Shown piece by piece: positions 53,317 to 64,000 of a stretch of 64,000 nt of DNA (positions are counted from its first letter, which is position 1; each line of letters starts with the position of its first letter). The stretch comes from Bombus terrestris. Its lineage: Eukaryota; Arthropoda; Insecta; Hymenoptera; Apidae. Location: positions 558,001-622,000 of the forward strand of contig NC_063279.1 in the NCBI RefSeq assembly GCF_910591885.1, given 5' to 3'. The translations under genes and the position numbers were made by a program. The notes beneath the pieces were generated by a model, which was not told where the DNA came from, ran no database searches, and saw only the letters and a list, made by a program, of their open reading frames with translations.

Positions 53317-53399
53317 ATGACAGGAATGTCGAGGCAGCGGTACGCGAACCGCAGCAGCGGGAACAGATAAGGAAGGGAGGAGCCACGCATCGGGCAATC
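53317..53399 (+). other. Possible 5' UTR segment with a 17-codon upstream ORF
   Basis: A possible splice acceptor, TGTGTTTCAG, ends at 53316. If it is used, the exon begins with ATG and opens an upstream ORF of 17 codons (MTGMSRQRYANRSSGNR) that stops at 53368-53370, 29 bases before the signal-peptide ATG. The pyrimidine tract before the acceptor is short and interrupted, so transcription could instead run through from an upstream promoter. An upstream ORF that starts at the exon edge would be expected to lower translation of the main ORF; that is inference. No TATA box or clear initiator was identified nearby. Confidence 0.28.
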
Positions 53400-53478
53400 A
53401 TGTGTAGTGTCATGTGGCTCCTTCGGCTCCTAACCACTTGCTGCCTCGTTTACCTATCGGCGTCCGACTCTCATACAG
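53400..53478 (+). CDS. First coding exon: signal peptide of an unidentified secreted or membrane protein (partial CDS)
   Basis: The exon encodes 26 residues plus the first base (G) of codon 27. The peptide starts MCSVMWLLRLL, has a hydrophobic core at about residues 6-21 and ends in small and polar residues (SASDSHT). That is the n-, h- and c-region order of a secretory signal peptide, with likely cleavage near residues 22-23. The start ATG has A at -3. A second in-frame ATG at codon 5 has G at -3 and would also leave a usable signal peptide. The exon ends at ACAG followed by GTACGT, a consensus donor, giving a phase-1 intron. Phase-1 junctions after the signal peptide are common in immunoglobulin-superfamily proteins and also occur in Cys-loop receptors, but nothing here separates these or other families. 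No following exon was recognised in the remaining 10.5 kb, so the next intron is long. The structure is seen directly; the protein class is inferred. Confidence 0.62.
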
Positions 53479-53484
53479 GTACGT
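53479..53484 (+). other. Splice donor GTACGT ending the signal-peptide exon
   Basis: The exon end ACAG joined to GTACGT matches the metazoan donor consensus at seven or more positions. It falls where a signal-peptide exon normally ends. It splits a glycine codon (GGN) if the next exon begins with G plus any base. Confidence 0.6.
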
Positions 53485-55071
53485 GGCCACGAATTTTTCA
53501 TCGCGACATCGTTTTTCCAAATATCCCGTCAGTCGAATTATAAAACTAAAAAATCGAGGACCAACCTTGATTTAGGAGAACCAGGCAGGTGGTCGTCTAA
53601 AGCTCGATCTTTCGTTAATTTCGATAATCGGCCTTGCGTTTATCGTTAGTGTCTGTCGTTCAACGATTAAGAACCGTACAACGATATTAAAAATTCATCC
53701 GACGATATGACAATCGAAATATATCTTGTCTATTATATTTCCCAATATTATTCGTGTATATACAAGTTCTTAAATTTCACGAGAATTTATTATTGTATTT
53801 TATTATTACCGTAACAAACTTCGTTAAAGACAGCCCGGTAACGAGTTGATATTAATATACGCTTTATGATCGTCATTTATGTTCGTGCGTATTACGTTCA
53901 TTAGACATTGTATGTGTACGTTTGAAACGTGACGAGCTAGTTAATCAATCGGAAACCTATATCGGCTGATAATAATCTGCGAGTATCGAGGCGAGTAAAC
54001 GAAACAAATACGTACATGAATAAAAATCAATTACTCTTCCAAAGTTGACTGCCGGCCGAATTAAGAATAATAGAAATTGATAAATTAATAAAAGTTTAAT
54101 TTCGAGCCTAATAAAATAATTTGTCGTTAAATAGAGAACATTTACACGCGGAGGAACGAGATAAAAATTCAGTTGGCTGACTAAATATTAGAAATAGCAG
54201 TGTGCTTCGAATATTTCATATTCTTATATTTATTTTGCGTCTTCAAATTTTCAATAAATGGCGTGAACAGCCGCGGTCTGCTTATCATCCGTCGTCGACA
54301 ATCTCTTCATCACGCGTTATTCCCATAATTTTTAATATATTTGTTTGACGCGTGACACCATTATACATTACATAAAATCATCGAAATAGATGACAGAGGG
54401 TTTCGATAGAAGTGTAATCATTGGACAATCGAAGAGATCAAACATCCTCCAACGGGTTCACGTTCCCTTTGACGTTCAACCGAAGCGCGAACACACTCGC
54501 GTTCTCTCATTAATCAGAACCGTACGACACGAACGATCCATACAGCATCGTATTGAGAATATCGAGTCGGTCGAACAATCACGACAGGGGCTGTTCAAGA
54601 GCCCAGAACTAGCGATACGCTGGAATCACCTATAATCGCGTCATCCGTGCACTGGATTTCGACGAGCCACGTCGATCTATCACCGGATTTATTAATTTTC
54701 CATCTATCACACTCCTATGATTATGGCATATTCTCGACATAAAACAGATATGATAAGATCAAGGTAATAAGATACACCGCTATGGAGAACAACCTGTACA
54801 AGCCAAGAATCTGCTAAGAATTGAATTTTATGGAAACTTGATACTTGAGTAAATAGTCCAACATTTTTGTTTCATTGTAGCATATACAAAATGATATATA
54901 AAAGAGCGGACACTGCGATTCATAGATCTCGTTCTCCGCTGCTGCCAAATTATTTACAAAAGTACGGAGCTCTAACTAGAAGCTGGATCTATAATACTCC
55001 AACCATCGTTCGATCTCGCGTTACTTGTCGCTATAAATTCAAGCAGTTGTCCACACTCGGGAAACAAAGAA

Positions 55072-55073
<2 letters not shown>

Positions 55074-55102
<29 letters not shown>
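55074..55102. repeat. Uninterrupted poly(A), 29 bases
   Basis: The run could be simple slippage or the tail of a retroposed copy. I saw no target-site duplication and no recognisable element upstream, so retroposition is not supported. It lies about 1.6 kb inside the putative intron, on the sense strand. Confidence 0.95.
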
Positions 55103-55104
<2 letters not shown>

Positions 55105-55139
55105 GCATTTTCACGCCCTGATTTCCACTTTAACTAGAC

Positions 55140-55420
55140 GTCGAGTCGCTGTCCGCCTTGTCACGCAGAAAACGAGCGCGTTTACGAGAATAGTACGCGA
55201 ACTAAATCGACGGTGGCCAACTGGTTGCGTCGCGTTGAGTCACGCTTTTGATTAACTAATGAATTGCGTGAGAAAGACACAGGACAGTGGCGCGTGCGTA
55301 AAACGAACGAGATCGAGGCGGATAGAATCAACGCGGCGATCTATGCCACGCGAGGGAAGACTCCATTAAACGAGCCGCGGAATTAGTTTCCATGAAATTC
55401 AGATTGCGCACGGTTATAAA
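55140..55420. promoter_or_regulatory. Candidate intronic regulatory island
   Basis: A CpG-rich block has GGCCAACTGGTTGC at 55215 and a triple homeodomain-type run TTGATTAACTAATGAATTG at 55249. CCATTAAACG and GGAATTAG follow near its end. It lies about 1.7 kb into the intron after the signal-peptide exon, where first-intron enhancers are common. There is no protein-like frame. Confidence 0.25.
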
Positions 55421-55449
55421 TCCTAAACGTCGCCACTATGTAAATTCAT

Positions 55450-55478
55450 CGTCGTCTTCGTCTTCGTCTTCGTCTTCG
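55450..55478. repeat. (CGTCTT)n microsatellite
   Basis: About four copies of a CGTCTT hexamer. Because the unit is two codons, a minus-strand frame reads Lys-Thr repeats; this is an artefact. Confidence 0.9.
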
Positions 55479-58400
55479 GTAGAGTAAATGCGACCGTTTT
55501 CCTTCTTATTACCAGCGTAATTACGATGCGAGCAGCCGTGACGTCCTTCCGCGCCACAAATTGATTTGCACTCGGTAATCTAAAATTTAACATACCTACC
55601 TTCCGGCGCAACGCGGCGTACCGTACGATCCAACCACCACAGAGACAGAGATAGTTTTAATGTTTGATCGGGAAACCGTTCTTCACTCGTTTCGCAAATA
55701 CGCCAGGGTTCGTCTAACACGACTCGAATTACCTTTAATTGCTTTCGAATTTATCTTCTCTTTGATTAGATGTCGCGTACAGGAATGTTTACGCAAGAGC
55801 TACAGGCTATGTAAGTCGAAGGAACTCCTTTTTGCTCGTTTTTTGGGCAGCTAGAATATTTGAGATCAAATACCGAGTAACGTACATTACGCGCTGTTCA
55901 ATAACGAAAACAGAGCAAATTACGGTGGACGTAAGACACGCGCAAACTTTTCTTATCAGCTACGTTAATTCGAAATTTGTGTTTCGAATTAAACTAGTTG
56001 GAAAAGTTGCGCGAATAGCATATCAAATTACACATTTTGTTTAGAAATACAGGCAAATAGCTTGTTGTATTTTGATAAAGCAAACTATGAAACCAACCGT
56101 CGGTTTATCTCCGCATTAAGTTCGGTCCGATTTTTGGCGGAACGAAACTTATTGGAAATATTTATTACGTAAAATCGAGTCAGAGTACGTTCTTCCATAC
56201 GTTTAAAACAAATTTCAAGCCCGCGATCACGACACGATCAAGGCTACGTCTTATAAGTCTGAAAGATATTGCATTTCCTGGCTTACCCCAGTCAAATTTA
56301 TTTTTCTCGGGTTAACCGAACCGAACTGTGTTTGTAATTCATCCCGTTGAGGATAGGCTCCAAAAATGATCGAATAACTTTACTAATAATTCTATATAAC
56401 TAGTAATAACTAGTGATGTGGAAACGTGAGTCTAACGATCTTCTACGTATATACCTTTTCCGTGATGATATTCATAATGTACAGTAAAATTCTAAACTTT
56501 CCATAATTAAACCTGAAAACTGTTTTGTAATTGAACCTCATAACGTCAAGGACCGGTAGATACGACTACCTATCTGCCTACGTACACGCGCAATAATATT
56601 CGCAACCAAAGTGCCTGCGTGATGCGGTTTATTCGAGTAATTAATTTCAATCACCTAACAATGTGTTACCGCTAAGCAACTAGAGAATTTCCACTTGTAG
56701 ATTAGGTGGCCACCGTAAATCATCTCGCTGGATCCATCCATCACCGGCCACTTCTCCTTCGTACACGTGTCTATCTATCCTATTTCTCGCTTTTTTCATT
56801 TTTCATTTCGGTAATAAGAAATTTTTCATTTTATGCATGTACCACACGTTCGTATTCCTTGACGTTTGCATTTAATTGGAACGACACATGCGTTTTCATA
56901 AACTTTTTCTCGTCAGAACTCGTCTCTTAAAGAAAGTAGCGATAAGAAAAAATGAATTCTCTGATTCTAAAGAAGACACGCAGCTATTCCACGAATAATG
57001 AAAACTTATTTCCGTACATCCTTTATTTCCGTACACCGAAGCCAGCCAAATTTAAATTGCGTTATAACATAACTATAACGCGTTATCGTACTATCGCTTG
57101 CAATTTTATCTAACGATCGTCGTACGTTACAAACTGCGAATTCTCCTTTTTAATTATAATACAAACACCGTTTTTATGTTAGATACGAAAAGATTAAACG
57201 ATTTTCACAGAATTTGGCAGACGAGTGACAGTGGTCACCGAGTTATCTGTGTGGTTATAGTTTACGGTCTATGGATTATCGTCGCTCGTAATGCGAAAGT
57301 ACGTTAACTGGCTCTCGTTCCCACTTTCACGTACCCGGATACGATACCACTGGTATTCGCCGACAGACATTAAAGGATTTCACGATAATCTTCCCTGATG
57401 TGGGTCTTTAAAACGTCATCGAGCCGTGTCATTATTACCGGCGACGTAATTGCTTTTGCAACGTAATAACGTGCATGTATCTTTGAGGGATCGTTTCAAC
57501 GAATCGACAGCAAACGAGCTTGCACGATATTCTGCTGGAAACTTGTTTATTCGTTATATCGAATCATCGCATTCTTTTTCGAGATTCTTCTATAGCAACT
57601 TTGATAGTTAGTTAAGGCTGCATCGATGATTTATCAACCTTCCTACAAACTTACCGTATATGTTTCCATTTCCTGTATGATTCGTTTTTCGAATCGTTGA
57701 AACGAATCTCTATCCGACCTCACTGCGACCCGTGAAACTTTAGATTTTAACGTTTCTATCGTTTTAGTAAAATTGAAATTAAAATTCATAAATACCGATA
57801 GCAATTTTTTCATATTAATTTTTCATAATTTACGGTTATACGTCGTTCCGTTTCTTTAATCGCGTTAGTCGAAATATAAACTTGCAGGAAGAGTTTGTCC
57901 GTCGCATGAAAAAAATATAGAAACGTGGTATAGAAAAGCCGCGTGGTATAGGCGAAACCACGTCCGTGAAGAAAGCACGTGGGTTCCGACGTGGCGAGAA
58001 GGTCACGTTTCTTTCTCCAAAAGCTAAGCTTATTTCCTTCAGCCGATTTCACGTCGTCAAATCGGAAACGCAGTCGAATTCCGAATTCGTAGTCGAAAGT
58101 GGATGCTCTCTCTCGCTGCTAACCCATTCTTCGAAAAAACGTTCACGAAGCGGACAAAAGAGAAGAGAGATTACACGTGTCTCCTTCCCGTCGCGTTTCG
58201 CGGAAAAGATTCTAACGCGTTCTGGCGGTCACGTTTCCAACTCCGTTAAGGCTGGCAAGCATCTGCCCGTATACCTGACTTTCGTCCGAGACGGAAACGC
58301 GGTTTGAATTCGACGACTGCGGAAAACCTATCCATTCCGTTTGCTGCAGCGGAGATGATTCAAGCTATGTATCGCGGCCCGTTTAGCTCTGCGGCTTAGA

Positions 58401-60691
58401 CCGCAAGAAATCGATGGCTACTGCAAATCTAAAAATGAATTTTGTTACTCGATCGTTTAATCGTCCTAAGTATGCAACTCTATTTTTCTGCATATACGAA
58501 AGAGACAAAAAAGGGGATAAAAAGACAGCTTATGCAGCTGAAATGGGAACGATGGGTGCGGTACGTTACACGTGCCAGTACTGTTTCAACGATATTACTA
58601 CAAAATTACTCAGACATTGTACGTGCAAACGAGACTCAAACGATTAACAAACAGACCGGATCGCAGTCGAAAGTTTTCATCGATAGTTACATAGATAGAC
58701 ACAAATTGCAAAAAATTTTCTCAAATTTTTGATATATTCAAAATGTGAGAAAATTACGCGAAACCTGAAAAATCCAAGTGACGTGTGGTAATTCGAAAGA
58801 TTAGCGTACCATTCCAAGGTTGATTAAAGTATGTCAGCGAAATCATTCGTGGGAAAGTCTGTGCGCCGTTTTGTTTCAAGAACGCGCGTTTATTCGTAGC
58901 GAGTCAAATTTATTTAGGGGCGAAACGGTGATCAAGGGTGGTTGCCTCGATCTCGTCGATCCTCGTAACGTTCACCGCGCAAATCTCTGTTTCTGTGGTA
59001 GAAGGACGACAGCGTGAGATTACAGGTGAAAGGATGATAGGAGTCGCGTCGATAGGTCCTGATCAAAGCTAAGCTACGTTAAATTACAACGTTAATGTTA
59101 ACGAATGTCCACGACAATCGAACGTAATGACATCGATAAAAGTATTGTTATCGATATTTTGTAAGCTCGCTATAAAAGAGGGAGATGATAGTTGAATGAA
59201 CTTTCTTCGTTTCGTTAATTTGATAAATTGTGGCGAACAAATATTTCAAAAATTTAATTGAAAAATGTACATTTTCGATATCTCGTAGTCGTTGGCACTT
59301 TATTCCTTTGACGCGATCCAAAAAGAAATCTAACGATAAATATTTCACGTGCTTAAAACGAGGACTTTCAGCCAGCATCCGCAATGCGGTCATACAAGCG
59401 GCATCGAGGAGCCGCGTGTTTTAACTTGCACGTTGCGACGAAATAAAATTTCAAAAATCCGAAGCTTTTTGCTAAGCGAACGGTGAATAACTTCGAACTC
59501 GGTGAATCTTTGTATATTTGGAGAATGTCGAATTTCGTGGCGCACAGACTACACGACTCTGTTCGAAGCATTTGAAGTGTCATTAAAGAGAAAATTTCCT
59601 TCGAAAGAGCCGATTTTCACACTTCCCTGCTCGACAATATCGAATCCCTTTAAAGCGTTTAAATGGAAATAAAGTGGCTGTTTTTTCCTCTAATGTCTGT
59701 CAAGTGACACCAATTTCAAATATGCGATAACCAGGAAATATTCTGTTATTTTCTAAAAATTTTTTATGATAATACAAACAGTTATTTCACGTTCTTCTTG
59801 TCTCTTTAATTTTAAATTAATTATCGAAAAATTCGTTTCATAAGAATGAAGAGAAGTGCTCGTACTCGTAGTTCGTTTAATCTGAAATTTCAGTTCTTTT
59901 CTTTTCTCTTTCTTCTCGTTACTCGCATATACACCTGAACTCGCGGAGGAAAAAATGTAATGCCCGAGGAAATTCGCAAATGAAAAATTATTACCTGCGA
60001 GCTACGAGTTAGCGACAAGCTACGAGTTGGCGAAAGAACGCGTAAAGTTTAATACATATGAACCGGAAAAATGACTACGTGAAAGTCGTTTCGCGTTTCG
60101 ACCAGAGTACGTGATTTATTATTCGCACGCAGCATTGCGAAAAAAATGTTGTTAAATATCGATGGAAATCTTAGAAAAGATAATTCTGGGAGGTTCTCGT
60201 TCGCCTGAAAATTCGAATCTTTTTAAAGGTAGAGTCTGCAGGAATCGAGTTCATCGGCGTTTTAGAGGAAATAAACGTGTGTTTTCAAGTTATACGCCCA
60301 TTTTCCAGAGATTCGGTTCGTTCTAACGTGGGTGGTAATATCGTACGAGACCTTTGGATACGTGACTTGCCAACTTGAATTTCTGTAACTAAATATACAT
60401 AGCATCGAACGAGCAATCTCAAATACAGACGACAAGTTGGACTCGAGAAGTGGTGGCGAATTTGAACTCGTAAGACTAGACGCAGGTGACACTGAACCTA
60501 TGTGAGACTCGATTCGAGAAGAGAATCGTGAATTCTTGGAATGGAATGGCGTACGAATAGCTTCAGACTCGTATAACATAATACAAACACTCTCAAGCCC
60601 ATAGAACCGAATACAAGACATTTTAGATCGCACGAAGTTAAACAGAAGCAACTTCGCGTTCGTACTATGAAATAAGATTATTTGCAGACAC

Positions 60692-60735
60692 GTGGCATTT
60701 GCTATCGGAAACACCGAATTTGTGGCATTTGCTAT
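60692..60735. repeat. Direct repeat of 14 bp at 30-bp spacing
   Basis: GTGGCATTTGCTAT occurs at 60692 and again at 60722, with CGGAAACACCGAATTT between. This is a short local duplication. Confidence 0.85.
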
Positions 60736-61370
60736 TATGGATTTCGATGCAATTATCATAAACTTGCTACGACTCGATAACTACGTCGGATGTATCGAAA
60801 TAGATGCGAATCCTTCGATAAGGAAATGCACACATGAAATTCGCGAGTTTGTGGGAGAAGATGTAAGCATGTTGCAATTCGTGGAAAAACATGTATATGT
60901 AAAAGATGAATCGTAAATACATGTTCATTCATCGGATCGTTTTACAATGAAAAACGCTGAAATACGTGAAAAAAAGATCGGACGAACACGGGTTCTACGT
61001 ACCTTGGTTTTCGAGTTACGGATGATCAAGCGAATCTTGCAAGTGGTCATCTTCGTGCCTCGACACACGCTACTGTACGCTTTAACACCGAGTTCCGTAC
61101 TCGTTCGAAAATACCAGGTATTCTTCCAACGATCTCACATCCATTTTCTATCTTTTCTCGCAGGTCGTACATTCTCCTACATTCTCCAATCGAATACGCG
61201 ATAGATCTTTTTTGTTCCAAAGACGAAAATTTAATGGATTTTGGGAAAGTGCTGTCAAGGAGGAACGTTCTTAATCTTCTTTCTTAGAAAACGAAACGAA
61301 ATTCGATCGTTTATAATTCGGAGACCAACGTACGTAACGTAACGGACATGAGATACATGTAAGATCGACT

Positions 61371-61553
61371 CACGGATTTCGAGGACTTTAGAGACTACGA
61401 AGACCACGGAAGCTTCGGAAACCCTTTTGACTCTGGAGACCTTGGAAACCCCTAACACCTTGGAGATCCTACGATTCTCCAAGACCACCAAGAACTTAGA
61501 GACCCTTCGGGAACTCTAGGGACCCTAGAGACTCTGAAGACCTCGTGGATCTT
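61371..61553. repeat. Diverged 9-bp minisatellite (consensus about GGAGACCTT)
   Basis: About 20 imperfect units with period 9 can be laid end to end, for example GGAGACCTT, GGAAACCCC, GGAGATCCT, AGAGACCCT, AGAGACTCT and GAAGACCTC, with occasional 1-2 base slips. Because 9 is a multiple of 3, the array keeps minus-strand frames open and gives artefact peptides full of RVS and KVL. Related words continue sparsely to about 61830 (CTTGGAATCTTTGGAAA). Confidence 0.7.
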
Positions 61554-63256
61554 GCAACCTATAAGCTCTCTGGAGAGTTCAGGATCCGTTTCTGCGTGTC
61601 TCTGCATCGTTCTAGGTGTTGAACCATCGAAGGTTCGAATCGTCGAAATCCCTCGACGCACGGAACCCTGCTGCTTTTATATTTGCATAAACATAAAAAA
61701 GTGCGGCAAGTATCGATATCCTTGGAATCTTTGGAAAAATATGAAACGACTTCGGAAAGTTTTAAAGGCACTTATATTCGCCTGTTGACTCATCCATATC
61801 CCTAGAACTCTTTAAAAACCCTGGTATCTGCGGAATCGATCTCTATAACGTTTTAGTATACCCGTGTCTTTAGCAACTCGTGATCCCACGGTACCTCGCG
61901 GAAATCCTACGCTCATTATAATTTCAAGAAGCTTCGAAGTCGCGAAATTTAGGAATAAAACGAATATAGTAAATGCTTGCTCTTGCACACTCGGGCCGAT
62001 ATCATTAGCAAAGTTTTACCCGTCATATGTTTCAAGCTAACGGTGCTAATGAATTCTCTTGCGTAACACGAACTAGATAAGTAATAAAACAAGTAAAATT
62101 TGACGATTTTCTTATTCGACGTGGAATTATAAAATTGTAAAATGACGATACGGTAAATGAAGAAACGGTGATAAACGAGACGCGCTCCCCTTCTTAAGTA
62201 TCAGAACACTTTTGGGAATTTAAGTAAACGTAGAAAATCATTATGACGTTATTTAAACGTTTAAGAATCATTATCCGACTTTGAAACGTTATCCTATAAA
62301 GAATTTATATTCAACAGGTCGATGCACCTGTGATAACAGAATCACATAGTTTTGGAATTGGGTTTGATCGGAGTAGCTTCGATAATTATCGATAGAAAAT
62401 TATCGGGAAAAGTTGCTCGTTTACCGAACGAGACACGCATGACGGAAAATAGTAAAATTAACAGATACGCGTTTCCCGTTTCCTGGAAGGTGCTGGAAAT
62501 ATTCATTGCCGCTCGTATCGTTTACCATTCCGGCTCTTCGGTTATGACAGACAGAATCGATACTTGCAGACTATAGCAGAATGGTTGTCGGATTTGAAGG
62601 GAGCTCGCGTGCAACAAACGTAGGCGTGAAATGCCTAATTCGAAACACGATGACTTGACAGATAATTCGACGATGGAATTACTTCAACTTGCCGTGATTA
62701 GCGTTAACGATTGCCAAATGGATTACTCCGATGAGGATAATTACGACGAGGCATATTTCTGTCCGAGATTTAATATAGCGTGACGTTCGATTTAATCCGC
62801 TGTACTTAAAAACTAACGAACAGAACGTATTTCCAGCGGTAAAACCGTTCCAACCAAATATATCGTTTCGTATCCGATACGGAATTCTATTGCTAATACT
62901 TTTTCGATGGATAAACGACAAGTAGGAATAAGAAGCATCGAAAGAAAAAGACAGTTTCATTGTTTACCGGCTGTAGCGTTTTTCATCTACGTACATACAT
63001 TCCTGACTGTTATTTCACAGCCTGGCAGTACGAGTTGAGAAAGCAGAATAAACCCGACAAAGAAAGATCGTACATCCATTGTAAAAAAGCAGCTATTAGT
63101 TTGCAAGCTACTACCGTAGCGTATTATTTTCATCGTGAAGAATTTTAGGCACGGAGAGAGCGGAGTGGTTAAGAAAACGAAGATTGGTATTATCGCTAGA
63201 TTGCAAATTTTTATGAATTTTTATATTTTTGCGAACATGACTAAAGATAAACATCT

Positions 63257-63292
63257 ACTAAATATCGTACTAAATATTATACTAAATATTCC
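63257..63292. repeat. Three-copy 12-bp tandem repeat (ACTAAATATNNN)
   Basis: Units ACTAAATATCGT, ACTAAATATTAT and ACTAAATATTCC are directly adjacent. Confidence 0.85.
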
Positions 63293-63527
63293 ACTTTCTA
63301 TATTTTATATTATATATTTTTGTATATTATATGCATTGTGCGCATTTCTGCAGTTTAAAGTTTCTCATAAATGCATAGAAACGCACAGTCTACTCATCGA
63401 GCATGAAAGAAACTAATAATATTTATTGCCGCTGATATTCTAAAATTTCTACTCAAAAATAATCTTTATCGAGCAAATGTTTTAGAACGATCCAAACGTT
63501 CTCGTAAAGCGAACACGTGTATCCTGC

Positions 63528-63566
63528 TATAGAATACGTCGATAGAATACGTTGATAGAATACGTT
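63528..63566. repeat. Three-copy 13-bp tandem repeat (GATAGAATACGTT)
   Basis: Three nearly identical adjacent units. They fall inside a 127-codon minus-strand frame, which argues against that frame being a conserved protein. Confidence 0.9.
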
Positions 63567-63579
63567 TACGTACTCGGGA

Positions 63580-63960
63580 CCAAAAAAACTCGCGTTGTAT
63601 ACCGCGCGAAATGTCGTCGTGATGCCTACGCGATCGTTGTCGAACAACGTTCGACCCCGCTGAGCTTCTGACCGCGCGTATATCGGTAGAGAAGACCCGT
63701 CGGGAAAGACCGACAACGGTCGATCATCGTCCGATAGCGGAGAACACGCTGCCTCGTAATGATAAATCAGTCGCTCGATAACACGATGCTGATAACGTGT
63801 ACGCGTTTTATGCAGCGCAGCACGATCGATCGCCACGGTGCGTAATGGAACGCGCGCGCATTATCGTGCCGGACGCGCACCGCGCCGCTGTTACGCTGTT
63901 ACGCTGTTACGCTGTTATCTGTCGCGGCGCGTTGCTCCTTTTGTTGGCGCATCAGCCACA
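63580..63960. other. CpG-rich segment at the window's right edge
   Basis: High density of CGCG, GCGC and CGATCG words, with CACGATCGATCGCCACGG just before an imperfect hairpin (CATTATCGTG pairs with CACGG...GTAATG at about 63834-63869). A minus-strand frame of 127 codons (63453-63836) crosses part of it, but begins with GTG and reads through a tandem repeat. It may be a regulatory island; no exon is supported. Confidence 0.3.
63887..63918. repeat. Four-copy octamer repeat (GCTGTTAC)
   Basis: Four adjacent GCTGTTAC units, the last changed to GCTGTTAT, in a CpG-rich stretch. Confidence 0.95.
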
Positions 63961-64000
63961 CAATTTATGATACCCGACTTTCCCTCTTTCTACATTCGTC

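Larger units (their letters stand above)
53485..64000 (+). other. Probable first coding intron, running past the window edge
   Basis: Following the donor at 53479, no downstream exon could be recognised on the + strand. ORFs of 62-113 codons here (for example at 54390, 55660, 57966, 58414 and 60947) lack flanking splice sites with matching phase and read as chance frames rich in Arg, Ser, Phe and Leu. The stretch holds AT-rich DNA, a 29-base poly(A) tract, a TCGTCT repeat, a diverged 9-bp tandem repeat and several short tandem repeats listed separately. A mature gene with an intron above 10 kb after the signal peptide would be typical of neuronal cell-surface genes in insects. Confidence 0.45.

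Noticed and set aside
58414..58647. Frame with YTCQYC...RHCTC resembling a zinc finger
   Set aside because: Spacing does not fit C2H2 or other standard fingers, and no second finger or splice context is present.
60262..60759. 165-codon minus frame
   Set aside because: It contains a local 14-base direct repeat and no domain; the peptide is Ser/Asn-rich and AT-driven.
61615..61650. GGTTCGAATC resembling a tRNA T-loop
   Set aside because: No acceptor stem, D-arm or anticodon arm can be placed upstream at the right distance.
63453..63836. 127-codon minus frame with a fairly protein-like N-terminal part
   Set aside because: It starts with GTG, reads through a 13-bp tandem repeat, and has no acceptor or family match.

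Overview
This window reads as noncoding DNA from an insect nuclear genome, with one short exon that I can support. The sequence is AT-rich, but CpG words such as TTCG, TCGA, CGAA and ACGT are very frequent. It has many short microsatellites, almost no recognisable transposons and no bacterial-style gene packing. This fits a hymenopteran (bee, ant or wasp), and a bee is my best guess. That is a judgement from composition and style, because no diagnostic gene was found. None of the ORFs of 60 codons or more reads as a known protein family. Most sit in GC-richer or strongly purine/pyrimidine-skewed stretches, where long chance ORFs are expected.

The strongest gene signal is at 53400-53478 on the + strand. 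An ATG in good context opens a 26-residue classic signal peptide, which ends one base into the next codon at a consensus splice donor (ACAG|GTACGT). I read this as the first coding exon of a secreted or membrane protein. Its phase-1 intron runs at least to the right edge of the window (more than 10 kb). A possible 5' UTR segment with a splice acceptor and a 17-codon upstream ORF lies just before it (53317-53399). A homeodomain-site-rich block lies 0.6 kb upstream (52555-52800). The gene cannot be named from the signal peptide alone. Cell-surface families with long introns and a phase-1 junction after the signal peptide, such as immunoglobulin-superfamily adhesion proteins and Cys-loop receptors, are reasonable candidates.

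Layout: 1-53 kb is intergenic or intronic DNA in which AT-rich stretches alternate with GC-richer islands carrying clustered TAAT-type sites, E-boxes and small palindromes (for example 2090-2460, 5170-5350, 9990-10460, 14050-14235, 32490-32720, 38700-38910, 41460-41780, 49190-49400 and 55140-55420). These look like conserved regulatory elements but cannot be proven without alignment. A small island at 50913-51063 could be a terminal exon on the minus strand (acceptor, 29 codons, stop, AATAAA), but it is weak. From 53.5 to 64 kb the DNA is probably intron of the signal-peptide gene. It holds simple repeats and a diverged 9-bp tandem repeat at 61371-61553, and it ends in a CpG-rich stretch with a GCTGTTAC tandem repeat.

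No rRNA, tRNA, known microRNA, CRISPR array or intact mobile element was recognised. I did not find an obvious new biological system. The items most worth checking are the signal-peptide exon, the minus-strand island at 51 kb, the homeodomain-site clusters at 14.1 and 52.7 kb, and a membrane-segment-like ORF at 17.1 kb.
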